Assembly: GCF_001421745.1 (NCBI RefSeq)
Contig: NZ_LMKW01000012.1
Span: forward strand, 68,895-132,894
From: Sphingomonas sp. Leaf230
GTDB taxonomy: Bacteria; Pseudomonadota; Alphaproteobacteria; Sphingomonadales; Sphingomonadaceae
Reading direction: 5' to 3'
Length of the DNA stretch: 64,000 bases
Within the stretch, counting starts at the first letter, position 1. Each line of letters starts with the position of its first letter. A program made the translations under genes and the position numbers. Positions 38,753 through 47,360 of this stretch are shown in pieces. Under the pieces are notes generated by a model that saw nothing but the letters and a program-made list of their open reading frames with translations, was not told the DNA's origin and did not search any database.

Positions 38753-39139
38753 TCAACCGCGGTGCCAAGTCTGCGTCTTGCACAGGAACCCGCCGATCAG
38801 GCAGCCTTTCACGTCGATCGTATTCGCGTCGACCAGCGTCAGCGTCGACCCGAAGGTGCGGCCCATGTCGGGCACGAAGATCTGGCCCGACCATTTCCTG
38901 CGGCCGCTAGGGCGATATTCGCGAAGCAAGGCGGTGCCGATCAGTTTCGGCGTGCCGCCATCGCGTGCGTCGGCCTGCGCCTCGTCGCTGGCGCGCACCA
39001 CCCAGCCGCACAGCCTATCCCCGCAGGCGCCGGTCTTCACGGCCACGCTGTTCTTCGGATTGTGCCAGATGCCTTCCACGGGGGAAGCAGGGGCCGGGCT
39101 GCCCACGGCCATCGCGAGCGCCATCATCACAGGAATCAT
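38753..39139 (-). CDS. DUF2147 secreted protein
   Basis: 128 residues: signal peptide MIPVMMALAMAVGSPAPA, then the DUF2147 pattern SPVEGIWHNPKNSVAVKTG, CGDRLCGWVV, KWSGQIFVPDMGRTFGSTLT and IDVKGCLIGGFLCKTQTW, with paired cysteines. It is a small lipocalin-like periplasmic protein of unknown function. ATG 39139 follows GAGGAT. It sits four bp before mprF and ten bp after the VirJ-like gene. Confidence 0.85.
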   Translation of the reverse strand: MIPVMMALAMAVGSPAPASPVEGIWHNPKNSVAVKTGACGDRLCGWVVRASDEAQADARDGGTPKLIGTALLREYRPSGRRKWSGQIFVPDMGRTFGSTLTLVDANTIDVKGCLIGGFLCKTQTWHRG

Positions 39140-39149
39140 CGGTCGATCC

Positions 39150-39851
39150 TCAATCCGCGAAAACGAACCGCGCCAGCACCTCGTAGAGCGCATCGGCGTC
39201 GCGGTGAAGCGGGTGTCCGCCCGGCAACGCGATCCGCGTCGCATTGGCCTGGGTCAGCAACGGGCACAGGCTGCCCACTTCCTCCACGCCCTGCACGCAT
39301 AGCAAAGGTGCCCAGGTCAGCTGGCGCGCGGTCGGCATCGCGTCGACGGTCGGGGTCCAGAGATCGAAGACCTCGCTCGGTGACGCACGGAACTGGACGT
39401 TGTCCTCGGGCACGATCAGCGCGACCTTGGCGATCTTCGCGCGGACTTCGGGGGCAAGGTCGACCAGCCCGACATGTAGCATGTCCGCGCCGAAAGATTG
39501 GCCGATCAGGACCACCCGGTCGGTATGGCCGAGACGCAATGCGCGCTGTTCGGCGCGCGCGATCAGCGTCGTTATGTCCGCCGGTGTTCGCGTCGTACGT
39601 AGATAGGTCAGCGTGTTGACCGCGACCACCGGCACGCCGTCCGCCGCCAACCGCCGTGCGATCTGCGGCGCCATGCCGATCTTGTAGCCGAGATCGCCGG
39701 TGAGAAGGACGACGGCGAACGGCTGCTGCGGCTTGGTCGGGTAGACATCGGTGAACAACGGGCCACCGAAATAGCCGAGCCAGCCCATGAAGCCTGCCGC
39801 GGCGATGGCGGCAATGAGCAGCGCCAGCAGGGATCGGTAGAGCCACGTCAT
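39150..39851 (-). CDS. VirJ/AcvB-like periplasmic hydrolase
   Basis: 233 residues: N-terminal membrane anchor or signal (LLALLIAAIAAAGFMGWLGY), VVLLTGDLGYKIG, nucleophile motif GQSFGAD and a histidine near the end (GGHPLHRDAD), the VirJ/AcvB alpha/beta-hydrolase family. In rhizobia and agrobacteria, AcvB hydrolyses lysyl-phosphatidylglycerol and is encoded with lpiA. That matches its position next to mprF here. ATG 39851 has a weak ribosome-binding site. GTG 39917, placed behind GGGAGGGGAG from a family B repeat, is a plausible alternative adding 22 residues. Confidence 0.85.
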   Translation of the reverse strand: MTWLYRSLLALLIAAIAAAGFMGWLGYFGGPLFTDVYPTKPQQPFAVVLLTGDLGYKIGMAPQIARRLAADGVPVVAVNTLTYLRTTRTPADITTLIARAEQRALRLGHTDRVVLIGQSFGADMLHVGLVDLAPEVRAKIAKVALIVPEDNVQFRASPSEVFDLWTPTVDAMPTARQLTWAPLLCVQGVEEVGSLCPLLTQANATRIALPGGHPLHRDADALYEVLARFVFAD

Positions 39852-39920
39852 CCGCAACCGATTGCACCGGGGCGGGTGATCGGCACGTGGAGCGATAGTG
39901 AAGTTTTCTTCACGCACTGC

Positions 39921-40031
39921 TCCCCTCCCTGAAAGGAAGGGGCTGGGGGTGGGTTGGCGCGCTCGTGCCGTAACGGTCTGATATGCGGAAACCGACCCAC
40001 CCCCGACCCCTCCCTTCCAGGGAGGGGGGGA
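39921..40031. repeat. Palindromic repeat family B, copy 3
   Basis: TCCCCTCCCTGAAAGGAAGG at the left and CCCTCCCTTCCAGGGAGGGG at the right, inner arms GGGGGTGGGTTGG and CCGACCCACCCCC. It lies between chorismate mutase (stop at 40047) and the VirJ-like gene, on the same strand. Confidence 0.85.
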
Positions 40032-40046
40032 GAACCGTCTCGCCCC

Positions 40047-40334
40047 TCAAACCGGATCGTGCGCCAACCGCTCATGGTGACGGATCACCTCGTCGATGAT
40101 GAAGCGCAGGAATTTTTCCGAAAACTCAGGGTCGAGCTGCGCTTCCGCCGCCAGATGCCGCAATCGGGCGATCTGCCGCTCCTCGCGGCCTGGATCCGCG
40201 GGGGGCAGGCCGTGCGTCGCCTTGTGCCGGCCGACCGCCTGCGTGACCTTGAAGCGCTCGGCGAGCATGTGGATCAGCGCCGCATCGATATTGTCGATGC
40301 TCTGGCGGTATCCGTTGAGCAGGTCGTCAGCCAT
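40047..40334 (-). CDS. Chorismate mutase, AroQ class
   Basis: 95 residues, all helical, with the AroQ pattern GYRQSIDNIDAALIHMLAER (first helix, catalytic Arg), RFKVTQAVGRHKATHGLPP and DPGREERQIARLR. It converts chorismate to prephenate for Phe and Tyr synthesis as a free-standing enzyme. ATG 40334 is preceded by AAAGGGG; longer frames upstream are not needed. It is divergent from the polyprenyl synthase gene with a 110-bp shared promoter region. Confidence 0.9.
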   Translation of the reverse strand: MADDLLNGYRQSIDNIDAALIHMLAERFKVTQAVGRHKATHGLPPADPGREERQIARLRHLAAEAQLDPEFSEKFLRFIIDEVIRHHERLAHDPV

Positions 40335-40444
40335 CCACGCACCCCTTTCGTTGGTTCGGCGCGCCTTTTGCGGGCGCGGATCGCGAACGGCAAGAGGCGG
40401 CAAGGGTTGCTTTGCAGGGGCATAGGCGTCAGAGGCTCGGGAAG

Positions 40445-41473
40445 ATGAGCGCCACCGTCCACCGCCTCGACACCCTTGGTCCCACGCCCGAGTCACAGCC
40501 GTCGCTGGACCCGATGGTCAAACTCGTCTCCGGCGACATGGACCAGGTCAATGCGGTGATCCGCGGCCGGATGGAGTCGGAAATCCCGCTGATCCCCGAA
40601 CTCGCCGGTCACCTGATCGCGGGTGGCGGCAAGCGGATGCGGCCGATGCTGACGCTCGCGAGCGCGCAACTGATCGGTTATTCTGGCACGCAGCACCACC
40701 TGCTTGCAGCCGCAGTCGAGTTCATTCACACCGCGACGCTGCTCCACGACGACGTCGTCGACGGCTCGGACCTGCGCCGGGGAAAACGCACCGCAAACAT
40801 CATCTGGGGCAATCCCGCCAGCGTGCTGGTCGGCGATTTCCTGTTCAGCCGCAGCTTCGAGCTGATGGTCGAGGCCGGCAGCCTGAAGGCGTTGAAGATC
40901 CTGTCGTCGACCAGTGCGGTTATCGCCGAGGGCGAGGTCAACCAGCTCACCGCTGCGCGTCGCGTCGATCTTGGCGAGGAGCGCTATCTCGATATCATCG
41001 GCGCGAAGACCGCGGCGTTGTTCGCGGCTGCGTGCCGGATTTCGGCGGTCGTCGCCGATCGTCCCGAGGCCGAGGAGGCTGCGCTCGACGCCTATGGCCG
41101 CAATCTCGGCATCGCGTTCCAGTTGGTCGACGATGCGATCGATTACGTCTCGGACGCCGACACGATGGGCAAGGATGCGGGCGACGACTTCCGTGAGGGC
41201 AAGATGACGCTTCCCGTGATCCTCGCCTATGCGCGTGGCTCGGACGAGGACCGTGCGTTCTGGAAGGATGCGGTCGAAGGTCGCCGTGACAGCGAGGCCG
41301 ATCTGCAACACGCGATCCGCCTGATCCGCTCGACCCGCGCGATCGACGACACGTTCGCGCGCGCCCGGCATTACGGCCAGCGCGCGATCGACTCGATCGC
41401 CGGCTTTCCTAACGGCGCCCCCAAGGACGCGATGATCGAAGCCGTCGAGTTCGCGGTCGCCCGCGCATACTGA
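40445..41473 (+). CDS. Polyprenyl diphosphate synthase (octaprenyl/decaprenyl type)
   Basis: 342 residues of the trans-isoprenyl diphosphate synthase family making the quinone side chain. First aspartate-rich motif DDVVD at 102-106 (LLHDDVVDGSDLRRGK), second motif DDAID in FQLVDDAIDYVSD, and GGGKRMRPML upstream for substrate binding. The small residues before the first motif suit a long product such as the C50 chain of alphaproteobacterial ubiquinone. The length is inferred. ATG 40445 follows GGGAAG. Confidence 0.92.
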   Translation: MSATVHRLDTLGPTPESQPSLDPMVKLVSGDMDQVNAVIRGRMESEIPLIPELAGHLIAGGGKRMRPMLTLASAQLIGYSGTQHHLLAAAVEFIHTATLLHDDVVDGSDLRRGKRTANIIWGNPASVLVGDFLFSRSFELMVEAGSLKALKILSSTSAVIAEGEVNQLTAARRVDLGEERYLDIIGAKTAALFAAACRISAVVADRPEAEEAALDAYGRNLGIAFQLVDDAIDYVSDADTMGKDAGDDFREGKMTLPVILAYARGSDEDRAFWKDAVEGRRDSEADLQHAIRLIRSTRAIDDTFARARHYGQRAIDSIAGFPNGAPKDAMIEAVEFAVARAY

Positions 41474-41478
41474 TCGCG

Positions 41479-42996
41479 TTAGCGGATCGGTGATCCGGCA
41501 TTCGGCAGCGTCGCCTCGCCGACCGGCGTCGATTTGCCGAACAAGGCGCGGTCGGCGGGGCCGAACGCGTATTTCCACAGGATGTAGAGATAGGTGGCCG
41601 CGATCGCGGGTTCGCCGATCGCCAGCTCGACCCATTCGTAACGCTTGGGTAGCGCGGTGAAGCCTGCGCCCACCACGATCGCGGCTAGCGCGGCCCAAAC
41701 TAGTGGCCAGCGCCACGGCGATACGCTGGTCCCGAGCAGATGGCCGAGCAGCTTCGATTTGATGATCGAGGTCAGACCTACCGACAGCATCAGCGCGATC
41801 GCCGGGCCTGCGGCCTGGTAGTTGACGGGGTAGCCCAGCGCCCGGATCGTGAAGATCAGCGCGAAGCTGAGGCCGACCTGGAATGCGAGCATTGCCGCGG
41901 AGATCATCAAATTGCGGTGGCGGGCGATGTAGACGAGCGCGGATTCGCTGACCGCGCCGGTCGAGGCGAGCACCTCGGCGGTCAGCAGGAACGCGAGCGC
42001 GGCGGTGCCGGCGACGAACTGCGGACCGACCACGCCCATCACCGCTTCGCCGGGGATCGAACCCATCAGCGCGAGCCCGCCTTGCGCGGCCATGATCCAG
42101 AATGCGACCTGTCGCACCTGGTTGGCGATCGCGGCGCGGTCGTTGATCGCCAGGCTGTGGGTGATGACGGGGCCGAGGATCGGATCGAAGCTGGTCTTGA
42201 GCTTCTGCGGCAAGCTCGCGACCTGTTGCGCCATGTAATAGATGCCGACGATTTTCGGCTCGAACATCACGCCGAGGATGAAGCGGTCGACGTTGCGGCT
42301 GCCCCATTCGAGGATGTCGGCGCCCGCGAGCGGCACGTTGGCGCGGGCGAGCGCGTAGAGCGGGCGGAGCTGCGGTTTCCAGCCGCGCGGCACGCCGTAG
42401 CTGCGCAGGAACGGCACGAGGCTGGCGATCAGTGCCGCGGTCATCGACGCAACGTAGCTGAGAACTAGGCCGTCGCGGATCGTGAAATACGAGAACGCCC
42501 AGGCGGCGATCGAGATCGTCCACGGCTCAACCACCGCGCGCGCGGTCACCGCGGCCTTGACGTTGAGACGGTACGCGAGCGCGGCGAGGCTGACGTCGGA
42601 CCAGGCGATCGCGACGATGATCAGCGGCAGGAACCGGTCGAGCCCGGTGATCGCGCTGTTCGGATACATGATCTGCGGGAAGGTGCAGAGCACGGCACTG
42701 GCGATGAGCGATGCGACGAACGCCACAGCCATGGCGTCCCACACGACGTTGGCGTGCGGGCGGTCGGCGCTGCTGAGCGCTTGGGCGAGGCCGCGCTTGA
42801 GGCCGAGCGTGGCGAGGAGCGCGGCGAGTTCGACGACCACGACGGCGATCGCGAACCGGCCGACGAGGTCAGGGCCGTAGATGCGGCCGGCGATGAACAG
42901 GAACGGGATACGCGCGGCGAGGCGGAGGACGAAGCCGGCGATGTTGGTCCGACCACCCTTGGCGAGCGTGTCGATGTCCTGCGTGGCCGCGGTCAC
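41479..42996 (-). CDS. Wzx-like lipopolysaccharide flippase
   Basis: 505 residues, 12 to 14 membrane helices, of the polysaccharide-export (MOP) flippase superfamily. It begins AKGGRTNIAGFVLRLAARI and includes WGSRNVDRFILGVMFEPK and IVGIYYMAQQVASLP, the conserved centre of O-antigen and exopolysaccharide flippases. GTG 42996 was chosen because GGGAGGGGAGAAAA directly precedes it; this sequence is the end of a family B repeat. An open frame continues upstream into the repeat but has no family support. It is convergent with the polyprenyl synthase gene (5 bp between stops). No glycosyltransferases are nearby. Confidence 0.85.
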   Translation of the reverse strand: MTAATQDIDTLAKGGRTNIAGFVLRLAARIPFLFIAGRIYGPDLVGRFAIAVVVVELAALLATLGLKRGLAQALSSADRPHANVVWDAMAVAFVASLIASAVLCTFPQIMYPNSAITGLDRFLPLIIVAIAWSDVSLAALAYRLNVKAAVTARAVVEPWTISIAAWAFSYFTIRDGLVLSYVASMTAALIASLVPFLRSYGVPRGWKPQLRPLYALARANVPLAGADILEWGSRNVDRFILGVMFEPKIVGIYYMAQQVASLPQKLKTSFDPILGPVITHSLAINDRAAIANQVRQVAFWIMAAQGGLALMGSIPGEAVMGVVGPQFVAGTAALAFLLTAEVLASTGAVSESALVYIARHRNLMISAAMLAFQVGLSFALIFTIRALGYPVNYQAAGPAIALMLSVGLTSIIKSKLLGHLLGTSVSPWRWPLVWAALAAIVVGAGFTALPKRYEWVELAIGEPAIAATYLYILWKYAFGPADRALFGKSTPVGEATLPNAGSPIR

Positions 42997-43000
42997 TTTT

Positions 43001-43107
43001 CTCCCCTCCCTGGAAGGGAGGCATAGGGGGTGGGTTGGCCCGTGAGGTTCGGTTGCGCCTGCCTCAAGCCGACCCACCCCCGGCCCCTCCCTTCCAGGGA
43101 GGGGGGA
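43001..43107. repeat. Palindromic repeat family B, copy 4
   Basis: CTCCCCTCCCTGGAAGGGAG at the left and CTCCCTTCCAGGGAGGGGGG at the right, inner arms GGGGGTGGGTTGG and CCGACCCACCCCC. It fills the gap between the polA stop and the flippase start. Its left edge read on the minus strand is the flippase ribosome-binding site. Confidence 0.85.
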
Positions 43108-43129
43108 AGGTTTTCGGACACCATCTGGT

Positions 43130-45904
43130 TCAATGTGCTGCGCCCCAGCTGAGGCCGGTACCGATTTCGATGCCCAGCGGCACGTCTAGCGTAACTGCGG
43201 GGAGTGCCGCATTGGCCATGACCTGCTCGATCACCGGCTTGGCCGCTTCGACGTCACCCTCCGGCAGTTCGAACACGAGTTCGTCGTGGACCTGGAGCAG
43301 CATGCGGACGTTCGACAGACCCGCTTCGAGTAACGCCGGCCCCATGCGAACCATCGCGCGCTTGATGATGTCGGCGCTCGTCCCCTGGATCGGCGCGTTG
43401 ATCGCCGCGCGCTCGGCGCCCTGCCGCTCGTGCTGGATCTTCGAACGGATGCGGGGGAAGTGCGTTTTGCGCCCGAACAGCGTGGTGGTGAAGCCGCTCG
43501 CGCGAACGCTTTCCGTGGTCTCGACGATGTAGTTGGAGATACCGGGGAAGCGGTCGAAATAGCGGTCGATCATCGCCTGCGCTTCGTCCGCCGACACGTC
43601 CAACCGCCCTGCGAGACCCCAGCGCGAGATGCCGTAGAGGATCGCGAAGTTGATCGTCTTCGCACGGCCGCGGGTGTCGCGGTTGACCTCGCCGAACAGT
43701 TCCTGCGCGGTGAGGCTGTGGATGTCGTCGCCGTTCGCGAACGCGGCTTTCAGCGCGGGGACGTTCGCCATGTGCGCGGCCAGCCGCAGCTCGATCTGCG
43801 AGTAATCGGCGGCGAGGATGACGTTGCCGGGCTCGGCCACGAACGCGTCGCGGATCTGGCGGCCGATCTCGGTGCGGATCGGGATGTTCTGGAGGTTGGG
43901 GTCGGTCGACGACAGGCGGCCGGTCTGCGCACCGGTGAGGCTGTACGACGTGTGGACGCGACCCGTTGCCGGGTTGATCTGTGCCTGCAACGCGTCGGTG
44001 TAGGTCGATTTCAGCTTCGACAACTGGCGCCAGTCGAGCACTTTTCGCGCGATCACCGCGCCGGGCGAATCCTTGTCCGCGGCGATCCGCTCGAGTTCGT
44101 TGACGTCGGTCGAATAGACGCCGGACTTGCCTTTGCGGCCGCCCTTGATGCCCATCTTCTCGAACAACACGTCGCCCAGTTGCTTGGGGCTGCCGATCGT
44201 GAACGGCGCGCCTGCTAGCGCGTGGATTTCGGTTTCGAGGCTCGCCATCTGGCCTGCGAACTCGGTCGAGAGCTTCGACAGTTTGGCCGCGTCGACCTTG
44301 ATTCCGTGCATCTCCATCTGGGCGATGACGGGGACGAGCGGGCGGTCGACCATCTCGTACACGCGGGTCGAGCCTTCCGCGGGCAGGCGGCGCTTGAAGC
44401 GGCGCCATAGCCGGAGCGTCACGTCGGCGTCCTCGGCGGCGTAACGCGTGGCGGCCTTGAGGTCGATTTCGTTGAAGGTTCGCTGCGTCTTGCCCGTGCC
44501 GACTACGTCCTTGAACGCGATGCAGGTGTGCGAGAGGTGCGTGGCGGCGAGTTCGTCCATGCCGTGGCCGTGCAGGCCGGCGTCGAGATCGAAGCTCATC
44601 ACGATCGTGTCGTCGAACGGCGCGATCTGCACGCCGCCGGTCGAGGCGTAGGCGCGACCCAGAACGATCATGTCGTATTTGAGGTTGTGACCGATCTTCA
44701 GGACGCTTGGATCCTCCAGCAACGGCTTCAACTTGGCGAGCACGAGTGCGCGATCGAGCTGGACCGGGTTTTCCGCGAGCAAGTCCGTGCCGCCATGTGC
44801 GATAGGTACGTAGCAGGCGAGGTTCGGATGCAGCGCCATGCTCACGCCGACCAGATCCGCGCGCGTCGCGTCGATGCCGGTGGTCTCGGTGTCGATCGCG
44901 ATCCAGCCCTGGTGCTTGGCGACGGTGATCCAGCCATCGAGCGCGGCTTCGTCGACGACGGTTTCATAGTCGTCGTGCTTGCATGGCTCGTCTTCATCAA
45001 GATCGGCGGTGCTCGTGGGCGCCTCGACGGGGGCCTCGGCGACCGCAGAGAGCTTGGCGATCAGCGACTTGAAGCCGTGATGCTCCAGGAATGCGCGCAA
45101 GGGGGCGTCGGGGATTCCCTTGAGTTCGAGGTCTTCCAGTGGCTCGGGCAGCGCGACGTCGCATTTCAGCGTGACGAGCACCTTCGAAAGGCGCGCCATC
45201 TCGGCATGCTCGATCAGATTGTCGCGGAGCTTGCCCTTCTTCATGCCGTCGGCGGCGGCGAGCACGGATTCGAGATCGCCGTGTTCGAGGATCAGCTTCG
45301 CCGCGGTCTTGGGGCCGACGCCGGGGACGCCGGGGACGTTGTCGACGCTGTCGCCCATCAGCGCGAGCACGTCGCCGAGCTGCGCGGGCGAGACGCCGTG
45401 GAATTTCTCCGCGACATGCTCCGCGCCGAGCCGGCGGTTGTTCATCGTGTCGTACATGTCGAGCCCAGGCTCAATCAGCTGCATCAGGTCCTTGTCAGAA
45501 CTGACGATCGTGACTTCCCAGCCTTGAGCGAGCGCGGCTTTCGAGTAGCAGGCGATGATGTCATCCGCTTCGAGTCCCTCGGTCTCGATGCAGGGCAGCG
45601 AGAAGGCGCGCGTGGCGTCGCGGATCATCGGGAACTGGGGTACGAGGTCCTCCGGCGGCGGGGGACGCTGTGCCTTGTACTTGTCATAGAGATCGTTGCG
45701 GAAGGTCTTGGACGACTTGTCGAGGATGACTGCCATGTGGGTCGGGCCGTCGGCGGCGTGGACCTCGTCGGCGAGCTTCCACAGCATCGTTGTGTAGCCG
45801 TACACCGCGCCGACCGGCTCGCCATGCTTGTTGGTGAGTGGCGGCAGCCGGTGATAGGCGCGGAAGATATAGCCGGAGCCGTCGACGAGATAGAGATGGG
45901 GCAT
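43130..45904 (-). CDS. polA: DNA polymerase I
   Basis: 924 residues with all three domains: 5'-3' exonuclease (HLYLVDGSGYIFRAYHRLPP, DGPTHMAVILDKS, VPGVPGVGPKTAAKLI), 3'-5' proofreading exonuclease (IAIDTETTGIDATRA with the DxE pair intact), and the family A polymerase. Motif A is DYSQIELRLAAH, the O-helix motif B region is RGRAKTINFAILYGIS, and motif C is QVHDELVFE. It processes Okazaki fragments and repair gaps. ATG 45904 gives the family N-terminus MPHLYLVDGS. Confidence 0.98.
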   Translation of the reverse strand: MPHLYLVDGSGYIFRAYHRLPPLTNKHGEPVGAVYGYTTMLWKLADEVHAADGPTHMAVILDKSSKTFRNDLYDKYKAQRPPPPEDLVPQFPMIRDATRAFSLPCIETEGLEADDIIACYSKAALAQGWEVTIVSSDKDLMQLIEPGLDMYDTMNNRRLGAEHVAEKFHGVSPAQLGDVLALMGDSVDNVPGVPGVGPKTAAKLILEHGDLESVLAAADGMKKGKLRDNLIEHAEMARLSKVLVTLKCDVALPEPLEDLELKGIPDAPLRAFLEHHGFKSLIAKLSAVAEAPVEAPTSTADLDEDEPCKHDDYETVVDEAALDGWITVAKHQGWIAIDTETTGIDATRADLVGVSMALHPNLACYVPIAHGGTDLLAENPVQLDRALVLAKLKPLLEDPSVLKIGHNLKYDMIVLGRAYASTGGVQIAPFDDTIVMSFDLDAGLHGHGMDELAATHLSHTCIAFKDVVGTGKTQRTFNEIDLKAATRYAAEDADVTLRLWRRFKRRLPAEGSTRVYEMVDRPLVPVIAQMEMHGIKVDAAKLSKLSTEFAGQMASLETEIHALAGAPFTIGSPKQLGDVLFEKMGIKGGRKGKSGVYSTDVNELERIAADKDSPGAVIARKVLDWRQLSKLKSTYTDALQAQINPATGRVHTSYSLTGAQTGRLSSTDPNLQNIPIRTEIGRQIRDAFVAEPGNVILAADYSQIELRLAAHMANVPALKAAFANGDDIHSLTAQELFGEVNRDTRGRAKTINFAILYGISRWGLAGRLDVSADEAQAMIDRYFDRFPGISNYIVETTESVRASGFTTTLFGRKTHFPRIRSKIQHERQGAERAAINAPIQGTSADIIKRAMVRMGPALLEAGLSNVRMLLQVHDELVFELPEGDVEAAKPVIEQVMANAALPAVTLDVPLGIEIGTGLSWGAAH

Positions 45905-46020
45905 CGCGCGCGGTCTAGCGGATGCGGGGGCTCGCACCAATGGGCGAAGCGTGGTTGTTGGGTATCAGGTGGGGAGAAAAGCGGTGGGGGATTGGGGGGC
46001 TTTACCGGTCTCGTGCGGAA

Positions 46021-46128
46021 CACCACCCCGGCGAAGGCCGGGGCCCAACTGGAAAGGTGGTCGTAACGGCGCGCTGCGCTTCGTTATTGCTGTCCCCCCA
46101 ATTGGGCCCCGGCCTTCGCCGGGGTGGA
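46021..46128. repeat. Palindromic repeat family A, copy 5
   Basis: CACCACCCCGGCGAAGGCCG at the left and CGGCCTTCGCCGGGGTGGAG at the right; inner GGGGCCCAACTGG and CCAATTGGGCCCC approximately inverted. It is upstream of polA. Confidence 0.9.
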
Positions 46129-46188
46129 GAAGGGAGGCGGGGGTAGGGGGTATACCGCGAAACTTGCCCGCCACTCCCATTCAAGCTG

Positions 46189-46263
46189 TTCTCCCGCGAA
46201 GGCGGGAGTCCAGGAGTCACGGGCGGTAACGTGTTTGGCTTGGGCCCCCGCTTCCGCGGGGGA
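46189..46263. repeat. Palindromic repeat family C
   Basis: TTCTCCCGCGAAGGCGGGAG at the left and GCCCCCGCTTCCGCGGGGGA at the right, with small self-complementary arms. Together with the family A copy it fills the 370-bp gap between polA and the oxygenase gene, where no other feature is seen. Confidence 0.65.
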
Positions 46264-46274
46264 ACGAGAAGGGC

Positions 46275-47231
46275 CTACTTCTTGATCAGCCCGATCTCGA
46301 CCAGCCGCTCGTACAGATAGTCATGCGCGGTGATCGGGTTCGGATAGCGGTTCGCGTTGTCCGGCGTGATCGTGCCCGGTAGCGTTTCGATCAGGAAATC
46401 GGGCGCGGGATGGAGGAAGAACGGCATCGAATAGCGCGAGTGACCGCGGCGCTCGGGGGGCGGGTTGACGACGCGGTGCGTGGTCGAGGGGAGCACGTTG
46501 TTGGTCAGCCGCTGGAGCATGTCGCCGACGTTGACGACCATCGCGCCCTCGGGCGGCTTGATCGACAGCCAGCGGCCATTGGCGCGGTCGAGCAGTTCGA
46601 GGCCTGCCTCCTCGGCGCCGAGCAGCAGTGTGATGAGGTTGATGTCCTCATGCGCGCCGGCGCGGACGCCCTCGGCATCCGCGGGAATCGCCGGGTAATG
46701 CAGCAGGCGAAGGATGCTGTTGCCGTCCTTCACCGCCGGATCGAACCAGTCGGGCTTGAGCTTCAGGTGGCGCGCGATCGCCGAGAGGAGCTTGTCGCCG
46801 GCGCGGTCGAACGCTGCGAAGAGTTCGAGGAAGACCGGCTTGAAGCCCTCGGGCCGCGTCGGCCAGACGTTCGGCGCCATCGTGTCCGCATAGCGATGAC
46901 CCTCGGGCAGCTCGCGACCGACGTGCCAGAATTCCTTGAGGTCGACGACCTTGGCGTCCTTGGCGATCTCGGTCTTGAACGGCGTGTAGCCGCGCGCGCC
47001 GCCGCCGCCGGGGATGTGATAGCCGCGCTTCTCGTCCTCGGGGAGGTCGAACAGGAGCTTGGTCTCGGCCCAGGCGCGCTCGATCAGGTCGGCGGGAATG
47101 CCGTGATCGGCGACGATCGCAAAGCCGTACCGCTCGAACGATTCGCCGAACGCGGCGGCGAAACCGTCGGGGTCGGAATCCTGCGTGGCGAGGCTGAGCG
47201 TCGGGACCTGGGCGGCGGGGGTATCGAGCAT
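46275..47231 (-). CDS. 2-oxoglutarate/Fe(II) dioxygenase, isopenicillin N synthase-like
   Basis: 318 residues with the DIOX_N start (VPTLSLATQDSDPDGFAAAF, YGFAIVADHGIP) and the jelly-roll Fe site: His and Asp in AGAHEDINLITLLLG, distal His in LPSTTHRVVNPP, and the Arg-x-Ser 2OG-binding motif in HSRYSMPFFLHP. It would oxidise a small molecule using O2 and 2-oxoglutarate. The substrate is unknown. Many alphaproteobacteria carry one such gene as housekeeping. No biosynthetic cluster surrounds it. Confidence 0.88.
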   Translation of the reverse strand: MLDTPAAQVPTLSLATQDSDPDGFAAAFGESFERYGFAIVADHGIPADLIERAWAETKLLFDLPEDEKRGYHIPGGGGARGYTPFKTEIAKDAKVVDLKEFWHVGRELPEGHRYADTMAPNVWPTRPEGFKPVFLELFAAFDRAGDKLLSAIARHLKLKPDWFDPAVKDGNSILRLLHYPAIPADAEGVRAGAHEDINLITLLLGAEEAGLELLDRANGRWLSIKPPEGAMVVNVGDMLQRLTNNVLPSTTHRVVNPPPERRGHSRYSMPFFLHPAPDFLIETLPGTITPDNANRYPNPITAHDYLYERLVEIGLIKK

Positions 47232-47327
47232 GGGGTGCGTGTCCGGTTTGGGGGATGCCCGATATAGGCGATCGGGGGTGGCGTGCCAAATGTCTGGGTT
47301 AGGGTTGGTTTGGATTTTGAAACTGTA

Positions 47328-47357
47328 ACGATCCTCCCCTTGGCGGGGGACGATCGT
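47328..47357 (-). terminator. Probable terminator of the small lipoprotein gene
   Basis: ACGATCCTCCCC (47328-47339) pairs with GGGGACGATCGT (47346-47357) with one internal mismatch. On the minus strand the hairpin follows the lipoprotein stop and leads into TTACAGTTTC, a weak T-rich stretch. Confidence 0.5.
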
Positions 47358-47360
47358 AGA

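Noticed and set aside
40493..42523. A 676-codon frame opposite the polyprenyl synthase and overlapping the flippase
   Set aside because: It crosses two convergent genes in antisense or shifted frame and is arginine-rich without motifs.
45905..46274. Small coding frames upstream of polA
   Set aside because: They are made of the palindromic repeats (Pro, Gly and Arg-rich translations such as PRRRPGPNW) and recur at every repeat copy on both strands.
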